The translations under genes and the position numbers were made by a program. This document shows, in pieces, positions 60,712-64,000 of a stretch of DNA of 64,000 nucleotides. How positions within the stretch are numbered: position 1 is the stretch's first letter; every line of letters starts with the position of its first letter. Source of the DNA: Draconibacterium aestuarii (GTDB lineage Bacteria; Bacteroidota; Bacteroidia; Bacteroidales; Prolixibacteraceae); assembly GCA_026671195.1 (NCBI GenBank), contig JAPOHD010000068.1:124001-188000 (forward strand), written 5' to 3'. The notes under the pieces are model-generated. The model was not told where the DNA came from and searched no databases. It saw only the letters and a list, made by a program, of their open reading frames with translations.

Positions 60712-61995
60712 TTACTGAATTTCTTTCAAACGTAAAGTTACTGCATTTTTGTGTGCCACAAGTTCTTCGGCAGTCGCCATTTTTTCAATTGCCGGGCCAA
60801 TAGTTAGCAGTCCTTGTTTTGTTATTTCCTGAAAAGTGATCTTTTTAATAAAACTGTCGAGATTTACGCCGCTGTAAGAGCGTGCCCAACCATTTGTAGG
60901 CAATGTGTGATTGGTTCCCGACGCATAATCGCCGGCACTTTCTGGAGTTAACTCACCTAAAAAAACGGAGCCGGCATTGGTAATTTTTTCCGAAATATCG
61001 GAATAGTTTTTTGTGCTTAGGATTAAATGTTCAGGTGCATATTCGTTAATTAAATCAATTTGTTCTTTTGTGTCCTCAATCACAATAAAAACGCTATTCG
61101 AAAGGGCTTTCTCGGCCATCTCTTTTCGTGGTAATGTGGCAAGTTGAGTAGCAATTTCAGCCTGCACACTTTCAATGGTTGCCGAATTGTTGGCCACTAA
61201 AACCACCTGGCTATCGGCACCGTGTTCTGCCTGCGAAAGCAAGTCGGAAGCCACAAAGGCAGTATTGGAAGTCTCGTTTGCCACAACCAGTACTTCCGAT
61301 GGCCCGGCAGGCATGTCTATGGAAACATCGTTCATACTAACCAATTGTTTGGCAGCCATTACATATTGATTTCCGGGGCCAAAAATTTTATAAGTCTGCG
61401 GTACTGTTTCGGTTCCGTAAGCCATTGCGCCAATTGCCTGCACTCCACCAAGCTTGTAAATTTGGGTAACACCTGCAACTTTTGCAGCATACAAAATTGC
61501 CGGATGAATTTTCCCGGTTTTATCGGGAGGTGAGCAAAGTACAATCTGCTTACATCCTGCAATTTGAGCAGGTATTGCCAGCATCAAAACCGTTGAGAAA
61601 AGTGGTGCAGTCCCACCCGGAATATACAAACCCACCTTTTCGATAGCCACTGCTTTTTGCCAACAACTTACGCCGGGCACGGTTTCAATTTTGTTGATTT
61701 TGGATTGTTGCGAAGCATGAAAAACCTCAATGTTTTTTGCTGCTAATGCAATGGCTTCTTTTAAATCAGCCGATACCTGTTTTTCTGCGTCAGTTATTTC
61801 TTTTTCGGAAACGACTATTGAATCCAGCTTGATCCCGTCAAATTTCTCTGTGAATTCGCGTAGAGCAGTATCGCCGTTTTTTCGAATTTCGGTTAAAATG
61901 GTCTGCACTTTCCCATACAATTCTGAAACATCGAAAAGTGGACGTTTCAGAATGTCAGACCATACGTTTTTATCAGGATTTATATAAGTTCTCAT
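60712..61995 (-). CDS. hisD: Histidinol dehydrogenase HisD
   Basis: 427 residues, standard length. Recognised blocks: GLYIPGGTAPLFSTVLMLAIPAQIAG, VYKLGGVQAIGAMAYGTETVP, KIFGPGNQYV, DMPAGPSEVLVVAN, LSQAEHGADSQVVLV, EYAPEHLIL and SGTNHTLPTNGWARSYSGVN. It oxidises histidinol to histidine in two NAD-linked steps with a Zn ion. The start ATG overlaps the eamA stop by four bases. Confidence 0.97.
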   Translation of the reverse strand: MRTYINPDKNVWSDILKRPLFDVSELYGKVQTILTEIRKNGDTALREFTEKFDGIKLDSIVVSEKEITDAEKQVSADLKEAIALAAKNIEVFHASQQSKINKIETVPGVSCWQKAVAIEKVGLYIPGGTAPLFSTVLMLAIPAQIAGCKQIVLCSPPDKTGKIHPAILYAAKVAGVTQIYKLGGVQAIGAMAYGTETVPQTYKIFGPGNQYVMAAKQLVSMNDVSIDMPAGPSEVLVVANETSNTAFVASDLLSQAEHGADSQVVLVANNSATIESVQAEIATQLATLPRKEMAEKALSNSVFIVIEDTKEQIDLINEYAPEHLILSTKNYSDISEKITNAGSVFLGELTPESAGDYASGTNHTLPTNGWARSYSGVNLDSFIKKITFQEITKQGLLTIGPAIEKMATAEELVAHKNAVTLRLKEIQ

Positions 61996-62885
61996 GCGGT
62001 AATTTTTTTGCTTTTAAATCGAAGAGCCAGAATATTGCCCGAAAATAATAAAACTATTCCCAAAAGAGCGAATACATCCCAGCGGTAGCCTTCAAATATT
62101 GTAGATATAACAAGGGCAATTGCAGGAGTAATTAGTGCGATGTAAATCGAACGGTCGGGCCCAATTTCACCCAACAATTTTAAATAGGTTGAAAAGGCGA
62201 TTATGGAACCAAAAACAGCCAAATACAACAACGAAGTAAGGTAACTTGCTGAATTGTCGAAAACTAGTGGTTTTCCTAAAATAAGTACCATTACAAACAT
62301 GCTTAATCCACCGTACAACATTCCAAGTGCAGTGGACTGAATTAAGGGGATCTTTTTTTTCTGTTTGTAAGCCGACAAAATATTTCCCAGCGATGCACTA
62401 ATCAGACCGCCCAAACAAATCAAAAAAACAAGAGAGTCTTTGCTGTTTAAGTTAAATGCATTTAATTCGTTTTTAAACAGAAGTGCCGTTCCTCCAACAC
62501 CAAGAATGGCAGCAACAATTACATCGATTTTTATTTTTCCTTTTAAAAGGAGAGCATTAAAAAAGATGTTAAAAAAGATGATGAGCGAGAAAACAACAGC
62601 GACCACACCGCTGGTTAAAACGGTTTCTGCCTGGTAAACAAACCAGTAGTTTATTCCGAAAAGGCAAAGCCCAAGCAGAAAGGCCAGAAAATGTTCTTTA
62701 AATGAAAACTTTAAACTTCTTTTGGTTGCCAGACAAAACAAAATCAATATAATTCCTGCTAATATAAACCGATAAGCTACTGAAAGCAGTGGATCAACCA
62801 TTCCGAGTTGGAATTTTATAACATACCAGGTCGATCCCCAGATTAGGGATGGAATGGCAAATAATATGGATTGTCTTGCAGTCAT
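61992..62885 (-). CDS. EamA/DMT family transporter
   Basis: 297 residues with ten membrane helices in two EamA halves (about 5-140 and 155-290). The first half opens ARQSILFAIPSLIWGSTWYVIKFQLG, the second has LGMLYGGLSMFVMVLILG and a closing GIVLLFSGNILALRFK. Members of the drug/metabolite transporter superfamily export amino acids, nucleotides or other metabolites; the substrate here is unknown. It lies between hisG and hisD with a 4-bp overlap to hisD, so it is in the his transcript. Export of a histidine intermediate or relief of overflow is only a guess. Confidence 0.85.
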   Translation of the reverse strand: MTARQSILFAIPSLIWGSTWYVIKFQLGMVDPLLSVAYRFILAGIILILFCLATKRSLKFSFKEHFLAFLLGLCLFGINYWFVYQAETVLTSGVVAVVFSLIIFFNIFFNALLLKGKIKIDVIVAAILGVGGTALLFKNELNAFNLNSKDSLVFLICLGGLISASLGNILSAYKQKKKIPLIQSTALGMLYGGLSMFVMVLILGKPLVFDNSASYLTSLLYLAVFGSIIAFSTYLKLLGEIGPDRSIYIALITPAIALVISTIFEGYRWDVFALLGIVLLFSGNILALRFKSKKITA

Positions 62886-62952
62886 AAAAAGTTTAGAGTT
62901 AAAAGTTTAGAGTTAAAAGTTGGAGGCGGATTAGCTTCCAACTTCGAGCTAC

Positions 62953-63813
62953 TTAGAAAATCATTTTTTCAATAGGAATTACCAAAATACCCTCGGCACC
63001 GGCTTTTTTTAATCTTCCAATTACTTCCCAAAAATCATCTTCTTCGATTACCGAATGCATCGAACTCCAGCCTTCTTTGGCAAGTGGTACCAGAGTTGGT
63101 GCTTTCATGCCCGGTAACAAACTAACAATTTCATTTATTTTTTCGTTCGGAACGTTTAGTAAAATGTATTTTTTCCCTTCAGCACGTTGTACCGATTCAA
63201 TTCTGAAAATCAATTCGTCTAATATTTCTTGTTTTTCAGGCGAAAGATTAGGATTTGCGATTAAAACTGCTTCCGATTTCATAACCACTTCAACCTCTTT
63301 TAAACGGTTGCTAACCAGTGTTGATCCAGAGCTTACAATATCGAAAATAGCATCGGCCAAGCCAATTCCGGGAGCAATTTCTACCGATCCGGAAATAACA
63401 TGAATTTCAGCTTTTATATTATTTTCCTCCAGAAATTTTTTCAGAATAACAGGGTAGGAGGTGGCTATTTTTTTGCCTTCGAAAAATTCGACACCCGGAT
63501 AATCCATTGATTTTGGAATGGCTAATGACAGACGACACTTACTAAAACCAAGACGTTTAGCAATTACCACGTTTTCGTCTTTTTCTGCCATTTCATTTTC
63601 GCCAACTACACCAATGTCTGCAACGCCATCGGCTACGGTTTGCGGAATGTCATCGTCGCGCAGAAACAGTGCATCCATTGGAAAATTTTTAGCTGTTGAT
63701 ACCAGTACGCGTTTGCCAATGCTTAATCCAATTCCTGCTTCGTTTATCAGGTTCATCGAATCTTCGTTCAACCTTCCTTTGGTCTGAATTGCAATTTTAA
63801 TTTTGTTTTCCAT
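62953..63813 (-). CDS. hisG: ATP phosphoribosyltransferase HisG, long form
   Basis: 286 residues, matching the long, self-regulated form that does not need HisZ. Features: MENKIKIAIQTKGRLNEDSMNLI, DIGVVGENEMAE, CRLSLAIP, ATSYPVILKKFLEENNI, SGSVEIAPGIGLADAIFDIVSSGSTL, and a C-terminal histidine-binding regulatory domain from about 215 (LLNVPNEKINEIVSLLPGMKAPTLVPL). It condenses ATP with PRPP and is inhibited by histidine. It is the first his gene in the window, behind an unidentified leader. Confidence 0.97.
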   Translation of the reverse strand: MENKIKIAIQTKGRLNEDSMNLINEAGIGLSIGKRVLVSTAKNFPMDALFLRDDDIPQTVADGVADIGVVGENEMAEKDENVVIAKRLGFSKCRLSLAIPKSMDYPGVEFFEGKKIATSYPVILKKFLEENNIKAEIHVISGSVEIAPGIGLADAIFDIVSSGSTLVSNRLKEVEVVMKSEAVLIANPNLSPEKQEILDELIFRIESVQRAEGKKYILLNVPNEKINEIVSLLPGMKAPTLVPLAKEGWSSMHSVIEEDDFWEVIGRLKKAGAEGILVIPIEKMIF

Positions 63814-64000
63814 CTGTTTTATATCTAATAATTTAATAATTCTATGTTTACTCCCGTCGGGTCAGGTTTTCTATCGAAGCCTCCTGCCTCAATTGTTCCC
63901 TCCTTTTTGGGAAACGTTTGATTCGCTGCTCAGGCTTGTCGGACAAGGCGAAAACAGGGAATGTGTATCTTTTGTTACAGTATAATATAGAACAAAAAAA
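63814..64000 (-). promoter_or_regulatory. Leader region of hisG, possible attenuator
   Basis: On the minus strand the stretch of 187 nt before hisG holds several small stems, for example CTTGT-CCG-ACAAG (63943-63931) and GTTTCCC pairing with GGGAAC (around 63918-63897). No run of His codons and no match to a known riboswitch was recognised. A 5' regulatory RNA is possible. Confidence 0.3.

Overview
The window is chromosomal DNA of a member of the Bacteroidota, probably a free-living, facultatively anaerobic or anaerobic Marinilabiliales/Prolixibacteraceae-type bacterium (the rank is inference). Pointers: two secreted proteins with type IX secretion sorting tails, AT-rich intergenic DNA with TAnnTTTG-like promoter elements, a fused CcsBA-type cytochrome assembly protein, DUF5777 and DUF2807 proteins, LytS/LytTR regulators and many subtilisin-free peptidase genes. 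No rRNA, tRNA, insertion sequence, prophage or CRISPR array was seen.

Layout. 1-8.4 kb: the 5' part of a SulP transporter, a tandem pair of M14-type secreted peptidases (the second has lost all metal and catalytic residues), and a GH78 alpha-L-rhamnosidase. 8.4-16.2 kb: a nested palindromic repeat, a hypothetical gene, a striking array of ten 21-bp-phased TGCGAG motifs, two ABC-F ATPases (one EttA) and a T9SS cargo protein. 16.4-21.3 kb: a regulatory cassette with three successive LytS-like histidine kinases, the third a predicted pseudokinase, and a LytTR response regulator. 21.4-34.6 kb: housekeeping and secreted enzymes (class IV aminotransferase-like protein, iron alcohol dehydrogenase, S41 protease, PgpH-type c-di-AMP phosphodiesterase, NlpC/P60 peptidase, Nudix hydrolase, C69 dipeptidase, M28 aminopeptidase).

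34.8-38.9 kb is a molybdenum cofactor operon (mobB-moeA-moaA-moaC-MOSC/mog) read on the minus strand behind a clear Moco riboswitch. 40.9-54.5 kb, also minus strand, is the most unusual part: a cluster of six multihaem or monohaem c-type cytochromes carrying 43 CXXCH sites plus one CX3CH, with two cytochrome b modules, an outer-membrane beta-barrel, a CcsBA haem lyase and a cysteine-rich Crp/Fnr regulator. A perfect FNR-type palindrome lies before the first cytochrome gene and a near-perfect one lies before the NapC-like gene. No terminal reductase is present, so I read the cluster as a quinol-to-surface electron conduit under anaerobic control (inference).

55.4-64 kb holds most of a histidine biosynthesis cluster (hisG, hisD, hisC, hisB, hisH) with an EamA transporter, purU, a thioredoxin-like protein and argB inserted. 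hisA, hisF and hisI are not in the window.
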